A stretch of 64,000 bases of DNA from Prevotella sp. (GCA_017476785.1 JAFUZD010000029.1:31531-95530); one strand, 5' to 3'. Shown: positions 55,375 to 63,392, numbered from the stretch's first letter. Translations and numbers: made by a program. Notes: generated from the sequence alone by a model not told the origin.

Positions 55375-55467
55375 ATGAAAAGACTTATTAGCAGATGGCT
55401 GAGCAGCCAGTCGTACTACGAATACTGCATCAACGTAGCCAGAATGTACAACTTGAAAACGGCATAA
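55375..55467 (+). CDS. Small protein of 30 residues with its own transcription unit
   Basis: The frame encodes MKRLISRWLSSQSYYEYCIN and ten further residues ending NLKTA. It starts with an amphipathic basic stretch and is rich in Tyr and Ser. A purine-rich stretch (GGAAAAGAAAG) precedes the ATG, a promoter element lies at 55266 and a perfect 13-bp terminator begins 2 bp after the stop codon. This compact unit (about 220 nt of RNA with about 100 nt of leader) suggests either a translated micropeptide or a small RNA with a short ORF. No family is recognised. Confidence 0.55.
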   Translation: MKRLISRWLSSQSYYEYCINVARMYNLKTA

Positions 55468-55468
55468 G

Positions 55469-55502
55469 AAACGGATTGATTCGCTAAGAAATCAATCCGT
55501 TT
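55469..55502 (+). terminator. Terminator of the 30-residue gene
   Basis: A perfect 13-bp stem (55469-55481 with 55490-55502) with an 8-nt loop and T-run on the plus strand. It lies between convergent genes. Confidence 0.9.
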
Positions 55503-55525
55503 TTCTTTTCTCCTCCCCCTCCCTT

Positions 55526-55948
55526 TCAGCGCATCAGCCATCGCCCGTCGCGCTCGACCATCGGCACGCACACCTCTTCCGAGGTGCTGTCGCCAAAGCA
55601 GAGCACGAGGAAGGCATTCATCACGCCCAGTGCAGAGTCGCGCCGGGCCGTGGCCACGCGCACCTCGCGGATGCCGCGATGCGCTGCCTGCTGCTGCGCC
55701 CGGAACTGCTTGGCGCCCACGAGCAGCTGCTCGCGATAGGCCTCGGGCAGCGAGTCGGCACCGCTGACACCGCTCAGATAGTCGGCATAGCGGCCGTCGG
55801 CCAGATGGCCGTAGTAGGTGCGGGCTGCCTCGGCTGCCTGTTCCTCGGCCGTAGGAGCGGCAGTGCACTGCACGCCCAGCCACGCCACGCCGGCCACCAC
55901 GAGTGCGGCCAGTGCCTGTCTGCCATATCTGTCGTGTCGGTTCTTCAC
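55526..55948 (-). CDS. Small putative lipoprotein of unknown function
   Basis: 140 residues. A basic N-terminus and hydrophobic stretch end at a Cys (WLGVQC, residue 28), weakly lipobox-like. The rest resembles NTF2-like/DUF4878-type small secreted proteins (AARTYYGHLADGRYADYLSG, then VCVPMVERDGRWLMR) but I cannot confirm the family. It begins 9 bp after der on the same strand and is probably co-transcribed with it. Confidence 0.65.
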   Translation of the reverse strand: MKNRHDRYGRQALAALVVAGVAWLGVQCTAAPTAEEQAAEAARTYYGHLADGRYADYLSGVSGADSLPEAYREQLLVGAKQFRAQQQAAHRGIREVRVATARRDSALGVMNAFLVLCFGDSTSEEVCVPMVERDGRWLMR

Positions 55949-55957
55949 GCTCGTCGG

Positions 55958-57271
55958 TTATTTCTGACGCACAAACACATTGATTGGGGTGCCCGTGAGG
56001 GTCCAGTTCTCGCGCAACTTGTTCTCGAGGAAACGCTTGTAGGGCTCTTTCACATACTGCGGCAGATTGGCATAGAACACGAACGAGGGTATCTGAGTGC
56101 CGGGAATCTGCGCCACGTACTTAATCTTGATATACTTACCCTTAATCGAGGGGGGCGGCGTCTGCTCAATGATGGGCAGCATCACCTCGTTGAGCTTCGA
56201 CGTGCCAATCTTGGCCGTGCGGTTCAGATACACCTGCTTGGCCGTCTCCAGCACTTTGAAGATGCGCTGCTTAGTAAGCGCGGAGGCAAAGATAATGGGG
56301 AAGTCGACAAACGGAGCCATACGCTGGCGGATGGCATTCTCGAACGTCTTGATGACAACCGGCGACTTGTCTTCCACCAAGTCCCACTTGTTGACCACCA
56401 CCACCAAGCTCTTGTTGTTCTTCTGGATGAGCTGGAAGATGTTCATATCCTGCGCCTCAATGCCGCGCGTGGCATCAATCATCAGGATGCACACGTCGGA
56501 GTTCTCGATGGCACGGATGCTGCGCATCACGCTGTAGAACTCCAAGTCCTCGGTCACCTTATTCTTGCGGCGTATGCCGGCAGTGTCTACCAGATAGAAG
56601 TCGAAGCCAAACTTGTCGTACTTCGTGTAGATGCTGTCGCGCGTCGTGCCGGCAATCTCGGTCACGATGTTGCGGTCTTCGCCGATAAAGGCGTTGATGA
56701 TGCTGCTCTTGCCGGCGTTGGGGCGCCCCACCACGGCAAAGCGCGGCGTACCGTCTTCCACGTCGTCAGCCTCGTCGGTCTTCAGCTTCGACACCACGTA
56801 GTCCAGCAGGTCGCCCGTGCCGCTGCCGGTGGCGGCACTGATGCAGAAGGGCTCGCCCAGTCCCAGCTGGTAGAACTCGTACTGGTCGTAGAGGTCTTTT
56901 CCGTCGTCGGCCTTATTGGCCACGAGCACCACGGGCAGCTTCGAGCGGCGCAGAATCTGCGCCACGTCGGCATCCCAGTCGGTCATTCCATTCTTGATGT
57001 CCACCAAGAAGAGCACGAGGTCGGCCTCCTCGGTGGCCACGATGACCTGCTTGCGGATTTCCTCTTCGAAGACATCGTCCGAGTTGACCACCCATCCGCC
57101 CGTATCGACCACGGAGAACTCGCGGCCGTTCCACTCGCACTTGCCGTACTGGCGGTCGCGCGTGGTGCCGGCTTCGTCGCTCACGATGGCGCGGCGGCTG
57201 TTGGTCAGCCTATTGAATAAGGTGGACTTGCCCACGTTGGGACGGCCCACGATTGCTACTAAGTTTGCCAT
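55958..57271 (-). CDS. der: Ribosome biogenesis GTPase Der
   Basis: 437 residues. Two tandem G domains are evident: [14 protein letters not shown] (residues 8-21) with DTGGW, and [16 protein letters not shown] with DTAGI, followed by a KH-like C-terminal domain. The G4 motifs NKAD and NKWD are present. Der is needed for 50S subunit maturation. It has its own TACCTTTG element and also follows era on the same strand. Confidence 0.96.
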   Translation of the reverse strand: MANLVAIVGRPNVGKSTLFNRLTNSRRAIVSDEAGTTRDRQYGKCEWNGREFSVVDTGGWVVNSDDVFEEEIRKQVIVATEEADLVLFLVDIKNGMTDWDADVAQILRRSKLPVVLVANKADDGKDLYDQYEFYQLGLGEPFCISAATGSGTGDLLDYVVSKLKTDEADDVEDGTPRFAVVGRPNAGKSSIINAFIGEDRNIVTEIAGTTRDSIYTKYDKFGFDFYLVDTAGIRRKNKVTEDLEFYSVMRSIRAIENSDVCILMIDATRGIEAQDMNIFQLIQKNNKSLVVVVNKWDLVEDKSPVVIKTFENAIRQRMAPFVDFPIIFASALTKQRIFKVLETAKQVYLNRTAKIGTSKLNEVMLPIIEQTPPPSIKGKYIKIKYVAQIPGTQIPSFVFYANLPQYVKEPYKRFLENKLRENWTLTGTPINVFVRQK

Positions 57272-57291
57272 AAGCGTCTGATATTTGGGTG

Positions 57292-57299
57292 CAAAGGTA
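57292..57299 (-). promoter_or_regulatory. -7 element TACCTTTG for der
   Basis: Minus-strand TAnnTTTG, 20 nt upstream of the der ATG. Confidence 0.65.
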
Positions 57300-57392
57300 C
57301 AAAATAATTATGAATTACGAGGTTACGCCCACCGTTTTTTGCACGGCCGAGGGGGAGGCGTACCGCCTGCGGAGAGGGGGACGCTGGGGGAA

Positions 57393-58340
57393 CTAATCGG
57401 GGTTGTAGCCGAAGGCGTCGAGCTCGTGCTGGCTGGAGCGCCAGTCCTTGTCTACCTTGACGAAGGTCTCCAGATAGATGGGCTTGCCGAAGAACTTCTC
57501 CAGCGTCTTACGGCTCTCGGTAGACACCTTCTTCAGCGCGATGCCCTGATGGCCGATGATGATGCCCTTCTGCGAGTCGCGCTCCACGTAGATGACGGCG
57601 TTGATGTGGATGTTCTTGTCAGTCTCCTTAAAGCGCTCCACGCGCACCTCCACTGAGTAGGGTATCTCTTTGTCGTAGTAGAGCAGTATCTTCTCGCGGA
57701 TAATCTCGCTGACGAAGAAGCGCGCCGGTTTGTCGGTCAGCTGGTCTTTGTCGAAGTAGGGCGGCGAGTCGGGCAGCAGTTCACCGATGCGCTTGAGCAG
57801 CAGGTCGGTGCCAAACTTGTTCTTGGCCGAGATGGGCAGTATCTCGGCGTTGGGCAGCAGCGCGTGCCAGCGCTCCACGATGGAGGCGAGCACCTCCCCC
57901 TGTCCCTTCGAAGAAGGGGTGTGCTGGCGGGCGTCCCCCTGCTCCTCCCCTTTGGGGAGGCTGGAAGGGGTCAGGTCAATCTTATTGATTAGCAAGATGA
58001 CGGGGATGGTCATTCGCTGCACCTTCGACAGGAAGTCCATATTCTTCTCGGGGTTCTCCACCACGTCGGTCACGTAGAGCAGCACGTCGGCATCCTGCAG
58101 GGCCGACTCTGAGAAGGCCAGCATCGACTCTTGCAGCTTGTAGTTGGGCTTCAGCACACCCGGGGTGTCACTGAAGACTATCTGCATATCGTCCGTATTG
58201 ACGATGCCCATAATGCGGTGGCGCGTGGTCTGCGCCTTAAAGGTGGCTATCGAGATGCGCTCGCCCACCAACTGGTTCATCAGCGTAGACTTACCCACGT
58301 TGGGATTGCCCACTATGTTTACGAATCCTGCCTTATGCAT
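57393..58340 (-). CDS. era: GTPase Era with a repeat-derived insert
   Basis: 315 residues. G1 GNPNVGKST (11-19), G3 DTPG (58-61), G4 NKID (119-122), G5 SAK (171-173) and a C-terminal KH domain are intact, so it should act in 16S rRNA/30S maturation. Between G4 and the next helix, about residues 125-149 read PSSLPKGEEQGDARQHTPSS and a little more, which Era proteins normally lack. The DNA for it (57894-57971) is a C-rich palindromic element kept in frame. Related genes of the same strand surround it: fabH upstream and der downstream. Confidence 0.93.
   Translation of the reverse strand: MHKAGFVNIVGNPNVGKSTLMNQLVGERISIATFKAQTTRHRIMGIVNTDDMQIVFSDTPGVLKPNYKLQESMLAFSESALQDADVLLYVTDVVENPEKNMDFLSKVQRMTIPVILLINKIDLTPSSLPKGEEQGDARQHTPSSKGQGEVLASIVERWHALLPNAEILPISAKNKFGTDLLLKRIGELLPDSPPYFDKDQLTDKPARFFVSEIIREKILLYYDKEIPYSVEVRVERFKETDKNIHINAVIYVERDSQKGIIIGHQGIALKKVSTESRKTLEKFFGKPIYLETFVKVDKDWRSSQHELDAFGYNPD
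57894..57971. repeat. C-rich palindromic element inserted in frame within era
   Basis: About 78 bp containing two hairpins, CCCTTC-gaa-GAAGGG (57904-57918) and CCTCCCC-ttt-GGGGAGG (57944-57960), flanked by CCCCCT and AAGGGGTC ends. It resembles intergenic C/G-rich palindromes often seen in Bacteroidota genomes. Confidence 0.65.
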
Positions 58341-58343
58341 ATT

Positions 58344-58462
58344 AAAGGAGTTAAGGGAGTTAAGGGAATTAGAGGAGCTAAGGGTGTTTGAGGGTGTTAA
58401 GGGAGTTCCAAGAATTAAGGGAGTCAGAGGAGCTTCAAGAGTTAAAGGAGTTAAGGGAGTTT
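58344..58462. repeat. 9-bp tandem array (GGAGTTAAG), family E, left arm
   Basis: About 13 imperfect copies of GGAGTTAAG in the 230-bp gap between fabH and era. The complementary arm is at 58527-58561. Confidence 0.85.
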
Positions 58463-58526
58463 TAATGACAATGATGCCGCTTGGCCATTGTCTGGGAGAA
58501 GCGGGGCCACAAGACTACTGTCTTTG

Positions 58527-58561
58527 AGCTCCCTTAACTCCCTTTAACTCCCTTAACTCCC
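58527..58561. repeat. Inverted copies of the GGAGTTAAG repeat, right arm
   Basis: Three to four copies of the complement, CTCCCTTAA/CTCCCTTTAA, directly after the fabH stop codon. In the fabH-era transcript they can pair with the left arm. Confidence 0.8.
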
Positions 58562-58570
58562 CGAAAAGTC

Positions 58571-59572
58571 TTATTTGCCATCGTACGCCCACTTGTAGTA
58601 GCTTGCGCCGTGGACGAATCCGGCTCCAAAGGCGGTGAGAATCATATTGTCGCCCTTCCGCAGCTTGGACTCGTTGTCCCAGAGTGCCAGCGGAATGGTG
58701 GCGGCCGACGTGTTGCCGTAGTGTTCGATGTTGACCATCACTTGCTCCATCGGCAGCTCCAGCCGTTTGGCCACTGCCTCGATGATGCGCATATTGGCCT
58801 GATGGGGCACCACCCACTGGATGTTGTCTTTCGTCAGCCCGTTGCGCTCGGCTATGAGCGCACAGTCCTCGCTCATATTGGTCACGGCATAGCGGAACAC
58901 GGTGCGACCCTCCTGATAGAGGTAGTGCAGGCGGTGGTCCACGGTGAAGTGACTGGGAGGACATACCGAGCCGCCGGCCTTCAGGTGGAGGAACGGGAGT
59001 CCCTTACCGTCGGCGCGGAAGTAGCTGTCTATCACGCCGATGTTCTGCTCTTCTGTGGCTTCTACCAGCACGGCGGCGGCACCGTCGCCAAAGAGGGCGC
59101 AGGTCTGCCGGTCCTTATAGTCCACCACGCTCGACATCTTGTCGGCACCGATGACGATAATCTTCTTGTAACGTCCGCTCTGAATCATTGCGCCGGCAAC
59201 GTCGAGCGAATAGAGGAAACCGCAGCAGGCACCCCAGAAGTCGAATGCAAAGGCATTCTTCAGTCCCAGCTTGCCCAGCACGATACTGGCCGTGGAGGGA
59301 AACTTATAATCAGCCGTCGAAGTGGTTACGATGAGTGCATCGATGGTATCGGGGTCTACGCCAGTCTTCTGCAGCAGCTGCTTGGCGGCCTTACGGGCCA
59401 TATAGCTGGTGCCCAGACCTTCCTCGGTCAGGATGCGGCGCTCCTTGATACCTACACGCGTCGTTATCCACTCGTCACTGGTGTCCACCATCCGCGACAA
59501 CTCCTCGTTGTTGAGCACGTAGTCGGGCACGTAGCCACCAATGCCGGTGATGATCGCATTGATCTTCTCCAT
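58571..59572 (-). CDS. fabH: 3-oxoacyl-ACP synthase III
   Basis: 333 residues. The thiolase-fold catalytic Cys is in the block FWGACCGFLYSL (C116), with the His in VPHQANMRI and the Asn in HYGNTSAATIP completing the Cys-His-Asn triad. FabH condenses acetyl- or branched acyl-CoA with malonyl-ACP to start fatty-acid synthesis. It begins 6 bp after rpmF, in the widespread DUF177-rpmF-fabH arrangement. Confidence 0.95.
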   Translation of the reverse strand: MEKINAIITGIGGYVPDYVLNNEELSRMVDTSDEWITTRVGIKERRILTEEGLGTSYMARKAAKQLLQKTGVDPDTIDALIVTTSTADYKFPSTASIVLGKLGLKNAFAFDFWGACCGFLYSLDVAGAMIQSGRYKKIIVIGADKMSSVVDYKDRQTCALFGDGAAAVLVEATEEQNIGVIDSYFRADGKGLPFLHLKAGGSVCPPSHFTVDHRLHYLYQEGRTVFRYAVTNMSEDCALIAERNGLTKDNIQWVVPHQANMRIIEAVAKRLELPMEQVMVNIEHYGNTSAATIPLALWDNESKLRKGDNMILTAFGAGFVHGASYYKWAYDGK

Positions 59573-59578
59573 CAGCCT

Positions 59579-59767
59579 TTATTCAGCAGCCTCTTCCATT
59601 ACGATGGCAATCTTACCGCGATAGTAACCGCAGGTAGGACATACCGTGTGATATACGTGATAAGCGCCACAGTTGGGGCATACTGCCAGTGTGGGTGCTA
59701 CTGCCTTGTCGTGCGTACGGCGCTTGGCTGTACGAGTGTTCGATTGTCTTCTTTTAGGATGTGCCAT
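59579..59767 (-). CDS. rpmF: Ribosomal protein bL32
   Basis: 62 residues, starting MAHPKRRQSNTRTAKRRTHD as in bL32, with a four-cysteine zinc ribbon (CPNCGAYHVYHTVCPTCG). It is a 50S subunit protein. The full zinc-binding set suggests the metal-dependent form. It sits between the DUF177 gene (25 bp upstream) and fabH. Confidence 0.97.
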   Translation of the reverse strand: MAHPKRRQSNTRTAKRRTHDKAVAPTLAVCPNCGAYHVYHTVCPTCGYYRGKIAIVMEEAAE

Positions 59768-59792
59768 AATTCTATAAATGTTTTTTTACTTT

Positions 59793-60326
59793 TTAATTCT
59801 CGACTAAGTTTCTCAGTGCCTCCCAACGCGGATCGGTCTCTGCCTCGTCGCTGCTTCGGACAGCGCCGGAGTGCTCGCTCAGCAACTCCGTCATCGCAGC
59901 GTTGCACTCCCCAGGTGCGTGCACGTGCTTGATGGGCAGCGCCAAGACAATCATCTCGTAAACCAGCCACGAAACGTCCAGCGTACCGTCGGTCTCGTCG
60001 ACTGTAATCAGATTGTCATCTTCCGCATATTCGGCGCCGAATTTCACAACGAGCGTACTGTCGGCCTCGACGGCCTGCGTCAGGTCGTCCAGACAGCGGT
60101 CGCACTGGACCACGACGTCGCCACCAAGCTGGAAACGCAAATCGAAATAGCGCTCCGTGGTACGGTGGATATGCAACTCCACGTCTACCCTGCCCCGATG
60201 AATATCGCCGGCCTCGACGGCTGCGAAGAAATCATCCGTGAGCGTGAAATGCAGCTGCGCGTCGTCAGCCGACATCCCTTTCAAGTCTATCCTCAATGCA
60301 TCCACTTCGCTCATTGGCGTGCTCAT
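59793..60326 (-). CDS. DUF177/YceD family protein, ribosome-related
   Basis: 177 residues from the ATG at 60326. The family core VQCDRCLDDLTQAVE and a C-terminal block with HAPGECNAAM match DUF177 (YceD), which is linked with 23S rRNA processing and 50S assembly and almost always precedes rpmF, as here. The start at 60326 would lie only 8 nt after a TAACTTTG element; the ATG at 60314 is the alternative. The longer frame to 60362 overlaps the promoter and is rejected. Confidence 0.87.
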   Translation of the reverse strand: MSTPMSEVDALRIDLKGMSADDAQLHFTLTDDFFAAVEAGDIHRGRVDVELHIHRTTERYFDLRFQLGGDVVVQCDRCLDDLTQAVEADSTLVVKFGAEYAEDDNLITVDETDGTLDVSWLVYEMIVLALPIKHVHAPGECNAAMTELLSEHSGAVRSSDEAETDPRWEALRNLVEN

Positions 60327-60334
60327 TTGGGGTG

Positions 60335-60342
60335 CAAAGTTA
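60335..60342 (-). promoter_or_regulatory. -7 element TAACTTTG for DUF177-rpmF-fabH
   Basis: Minus-strand TAnnTTTG, 8 nt before the ATG at 60326 and 20 nt before the ATG at 60314. Confidence 0.6.
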
Positions 60343-60529
60343 CGAATATTTTTCCATTCCACCCAAAAATATCCTTCTTTTTTGACGCTTCGCGCAATTT
60401 TACGAGGCCGTCAACCCGCACGTTTGCACACACTTAGCCCCGCGTGTGCAGTTTTCTCATCCCCTCAGACGTCCATCGCCATTCCTTCAGGTGCCTATCG
60501 CCATCGCCTGCTCCAGCACTCCGCTCAGC

Positions 60530-60592
60530 AGATTCTCGCGAGAATTTTCTGAATTCTCGCGAAAATTCCCAAAATTCTCGCGAGAATTCCGT
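60530..60592. repeat. 21-bp palindromic tandem array, family B, copy 2
   Basis: Three 21-bp units with AATTCTCGCGAGAATT-like cores, nearly identical in sequence, unit order and orientation to the array at 13353-13413 (the shared stretch includes CCCAAAATTCTCGCGAGAAT). It lies in the 770-bp gap between the DUF177 gene and the 61097 gene. The flanks at 60400-60529 show nothing recognisable. Confidence 0.85.
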
Positions 60593-60687
60593 CTCACGGT
60601 GCACGGACGACAGGCAGAACTGAGCTGTTTTTCAGCGTTCTGAGAGAAAAAACTGTCCCTCCGTTTGCATATCTCGTTTTTTCTCTT

Positions 60688-60695
60688 TATTTTTG
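60688..60695 (+). promoter_or_regulatory. -7 element TATTTTTG for the putative structured RNA
   Basis: TAnnTTTG match a few nucleotides before the 5' end inferred from pairing of the RNA ends. Confidence 0.5.
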
Positions 60696-60699
60696 CATC

Positions 60700-61021
60700 G
60701 TCCGCAGGGTTGGAGCCCGCCAGCGTGAAGACGCTGTTAATAATAAGGTTCCTGCGCGCGGATACATATTTAATAAGAAAGCGTTTATCTGGCGCTTTGT
60801 TCTTGGCGTACCGAATCTCGCAAATTCAGCCATTGTCAAGAATGAGGTAGCGGTAGATGCCTGTTGCGGATATGCAGTGAGCGTTGCCACCCCGCTTGTG
60901 CGCGGACGGCAGCGGTATATGTATTCGGCGTGGCCTCTGCGTTGCTCGTTCTATGGTGATGGGTAACGTGAGAGCCGCGGTGGGCAGGACGAGTGGCGAG
61001 AAACAGTTGCCCCGCTTTTTT
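60700..61021 (+). ncRNA. Putative structured noncoding RNA of about 320 nt
   Basis: No credible ORF with a start codon covers the region, but it has a promoter element just upstream and ends in CCCCGC followed by six T. The ends can pair: 60699-60703 with 60987-60991 (CGTCC/GGACG) and 60715-60721 with 60979-60985 (GCCCGCC/GGTGGGC). A local hairpin AGCGT-gaag-ACGCT at 60722-60735 and another around 60778-60797 are visible. Candidates considered were 6S RNA, RNase P RNA and tmRNA. The signature motifs of the last two are not found, and the length is large for 6S, so identity is left open. Confidence 0.5.
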
Positions 61022-61096
61022 GTTGGTATGTCAACGTATCTTTCAACTTGAAAAGGTCTTCGCCACGGGGCAGCTGCGAGACGAAGAAGTGAAACA

Positions 61097-61984
61097 ATGA
61101 AAAAACTGATTTTTGCACTTGCCCTGCTGTGCAGTTGTGCTGCTGTACAGGCCAAGCGCGTGGGAGTGTACTGCTTTCTGGACAACATAGAGAACCATCT
61201 CTATGAGGACGACAACGTGAAGGTGGTCATTGCAGTGGGAGGGGCGGTGCCGTTCCAGCTGGCTATCTACAACAAGACCGACAACGTGGTCTATGTGGAC
61301 AAAGAGAACTCGTTCGTCTATACCAACGGTATTCCGCAGAACCTCTTCGGCAACACGTCGCAGACCACGGGGTCGATGTCGGGAAGCGGAGCCTCGCTCA
61401 ACCTCGGCGGCGTAGCCAACGCACTGGGCATCGGCGGAGCGGCCGGCTCTATTCTGGGCGGCGTGACGGTGGGCGGCAACTCGGGACAAGTGAATACCAC
61501 CACCGTCTACGAGAAGCGCATCCTCACCCTCGCCCCCAAGTCGGGTGCCATCTTGTATACGTGGGAGCACACCGTTGAGCTCGAAACTATGATGGGAGTC
61601 TCTTCGATTCCCGGATACGCGGGGAAATTTATTGACCAACGGACAGGAGAGAAAATAAAGATGCAGAAAGGAATGGTACGCAACTATCAGCGCGAGACCA
61701 GCCCGCTGCAGTTGAAGGGCATCGTTAAGTATGCATTGGAGGAAGCATTCGCCGCCCCAACCCAAGTAACCGTCGACAATTTCCTCAGCGACATCGTCAT
61801 CGATAGTTACAAAGGTATCAAGAACCCCAATGAATACCTACCCTATTGCATCCCCTACAAAGACAAGCAATGCTATCGTTTTCAGGCAGGAACGCCGTGG
61901 GCAGGAACAGCTCCGGGACTTCTTACCTTCTGCGCTGGTCCCCCAGCTGCACTCATTGGTACTTTATTGATTCTTCCCAAATAA
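61097..61984 (+). CDS. Exported protein of unknown function with a glycine-rich middle
   Basis: 295 residues. A signal peptide (MKKLIFALALLCSCAAVQA) precedes a beta-rich domain (VKVVIAVGGAVPFQLAIYNK, VYVDKENSFVYTNGIPQNLF), then a Gly/Ser-rich segment (about residues 90-130, for example LGGVANALGIGGAAGS) and a C-terminal domain with a final hydrophobic stretch (PAALIGTLLILPK). Similar proteins occur in Bacteroidota but I know no function. The gene stands alone between the putative RNA and the kinase gene. Confidence 0.7.
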   Translation: MKKLIFALALLCSCAAVQAKRVGVYCFLDNIENHLYEDDNVKVVIAVGGAVPFQLAIYNKTDNVVYVDKENSFVYTNGIPQNLFGNTSQTTGSMSGSGASLNLGGVANALGIGGAAGSILGGVTVGGNSGQVNTTTVYEKRILTLAPKSGAILYTWEHTVELETMMGVSSIPGYAGKFIDQRTGEKIKMQKGMVRNYQRETSPLQLKGIVKYALEEAFAAPTQVTVDNFLSDIVIDSYKGIKNPNEYLPYCIPYKDKQCYRFQAGTPWAGTAPGLLTFCAGPPAALIGTLLILPK

Positions 61985-62012
61985 GCCCCGAATCATTCGA
62001 GGACAAGCCCCG

Positions 62013-62070
62013 TCCGTCCCCGTCATTGTCCGTCCCCGTCCGTCCCCGTCTGTCGCGACTGAGTCGCGAC
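62013..62070. repeat. CCCCGTCCGT repeats ending in palindrome GTCGCGACT-N-AGTCGCGAC, copy 1
   Basis: Short C-rich repeats (62013-62050) lead into a perfect 9-bp inverted repeat around one base (62052-62060 with 62062-62070). The same palindrome, with the same CTGT tag on its 5' side, occurs at 63630-63648. Confidence 0.8.
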
Positions 62071-62081
62071 CCTCAAGAAAA

Positions 62082-62115
62082 AAGCCGCGCGAAGGAATCA
62101 CCCCTCGCGCGGCTT
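62082..62115. terminator. Hairpin between the 61097 gene and the sensor kinase gene
   Basis: An 11-bp GC-rich stem (62082-62092 with 62105-62115), extendable by two pairs. Its T-run is on the minus strand, suiting the kinase gene, but it can also stop plus-strand transcription. The following 62116-62219 holds only a small ACCGCC/GGCGGT hairpin. Confidence 0.7.
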
Positions 62116-62219
62116 CAATATTCAAAAAAGACAAGCCGCCTCCCGCTCTCCCGCATTGCATTGCAGCATCACCGCCGCAGGCGGTTTTAACCTCCCTACC
62201 CGGAATGCTGATGGCAGCT

Positions 62220-63392
62220 TTATATTTTCTTCATCTCAATCCGGAACGTCGTCCCCTTCCCCACCTCCGACTGCTTGACGAAGATGCGGCCTTTGTGGTA
62301 TTCCTCCACGATGCGCTTAGCCAACGACAGGCCGAGACCCCAGCCGCGCTTCTTTGTAGTGAAGCCGGGCGTAAAGACGCTGTTTAAGTCTTTCTTGCGA
62401 ATGCCCTTACCCGTGTCCTGCACCTCCACCACGACGCAGCCCGGCTCTTCCTTCAGCACCAGCGTGATGGTGCCCGAGCCCTCCATTGCGTCGACGGCGT
62501 TCTTGCACAGGTTCTCTATCACCCACTCAAACAGCGAAGCGTTCATATTCACCCGCACGTCGTAGGCCGGGAAGCGGCACTGCATCTGCACCTTCTGCGA
62601 CGTGCGGCGGTCCATATAGTCTATCACGTGAGCCAGCACCTCGTTCATACTCGAGTCCACGGGCTCGGGCAGCGAACCAATCTTCGAGAAGCGCTCGGCA
62701 ATACGCTCCAGCCGCTTCACGTCCTTATCCATCTCGGGAATCAGCTCGTCATGCGGATAGTTCTCCTTCAGTATCTCCACCCAAGCCATCAGCGACGAGA
62801 TGGGCGTGCCCAACTGGTGAGCCGTCTCCTTAGACAGGCCGACCCACACCTTATTCTGCTCTGCCCGCTTCGACGACAGCAGGGCAAAGATAGCCACCAC
62901 CACGAAGATGAGCACGATGCCCAGCTGCACGTAAGGCCACGCCGACAGCCGCTTCAGCATTATCGACTCGTCGTAGCACACCAGCTGATAGTCGCCCGCA
63001 CCGGCAGAGTCGCCCAGTTCTATCTTGATATACTTGCCCGACTGTCGCATCTCCTCCCCCAGCCGTGCCACATAAACATCCGAGTCTGCCGGAGTCTTTG
63101 CCGCGTCAATCTTGATGTTACGGTAGTCATCCACACGGCCGTCAGCCCCGAGCACGATGACCGGGATAGTATTGTTGCCCTGTATCACGTTGAGCACCAG
63201 CGTCAAGTCCGTCGTCTCGTCCGCGTTGTTCAGCGCATTCAGAGCTTGTGCCCACACCTCCATCTTCGTGCGTTCCTCCTCAGAGAGGTCCTTCACGAGG
63301 AAGTGCGACACCAGCAGCGACGCCACCGCTATCACCACGGCCGCCACCACCAGCACAATCTTCACCTGTCGAATCCTGTCAGTCCACTGCAT
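62220..63392 (-). CDS. Membrane sensor histidine kinase
   Basis: 390 residues. Transmembrane helix 1 (about 12-30), a periplasmic region of about 115 residues, and transmembrane helix 2 (about 147-168) are followed by the dimerisation box ETAHQLGTPISSL with phospho-acceptor H192 and the ATPase with N box NLCKNAVDAM, G1 DTGKGI and G2 GWGLGLSLAKRI. No HAMP domain is obvious. The ATG at 63392 is preferred over the TTG at 63410. No response regulator is adjacent in the window, so the partner and stimulus are unknown. Confidence 0.9.
   Translation of the reverse strand: MQWTDRIRQVKIVLVVAAVVIAVASLLVSHFLVKDLSEEERTKMEVWAQALNALNNADETTDLTLVLNVIQGNNTIPVIVLGADGRVDDYRNIKIDAAKTPADSDVYVARLGEEMRQSGKYIKIELGDSAGAGDYQLVCYDESIMLKRLSAWPYVQLGIVLIFVVVAIFALLSSKRAEQNKVWVGLSKETAHQLGTPISSLMAWVEILKENYPHDELIPEMDKDVKRLERIAERFSKIGSLPEPVDSSMNEVLAHVIDYMDRRTSQKVQMQCRFPAYDVRVNMNASLFEWVIENLCKNAVDAMEGSGTITLVLKEEPGCVVVEVQDTGKGIRKKDLNSVFTPGFTTKKRGWGLGLSLAKRIVEEYHKGRIFVKQSEVGKGTTFRIEMKKI

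Noticed and set aside
60665-60850. 61-residue ORF in the putative RNA
   Set aside because: Another frame is also open across the region and neither has a good start or protein-like pattern; the promoter element and paired ends fit an RNA better.
60700-61021. Assignment as RNase P RNA, tmRNA or cobalamin riboswitch
   Set aside because: The conserved RNase P core, the tRNA-like ends of tmRNA and the cobalamin-box sequence are all missing by eye.
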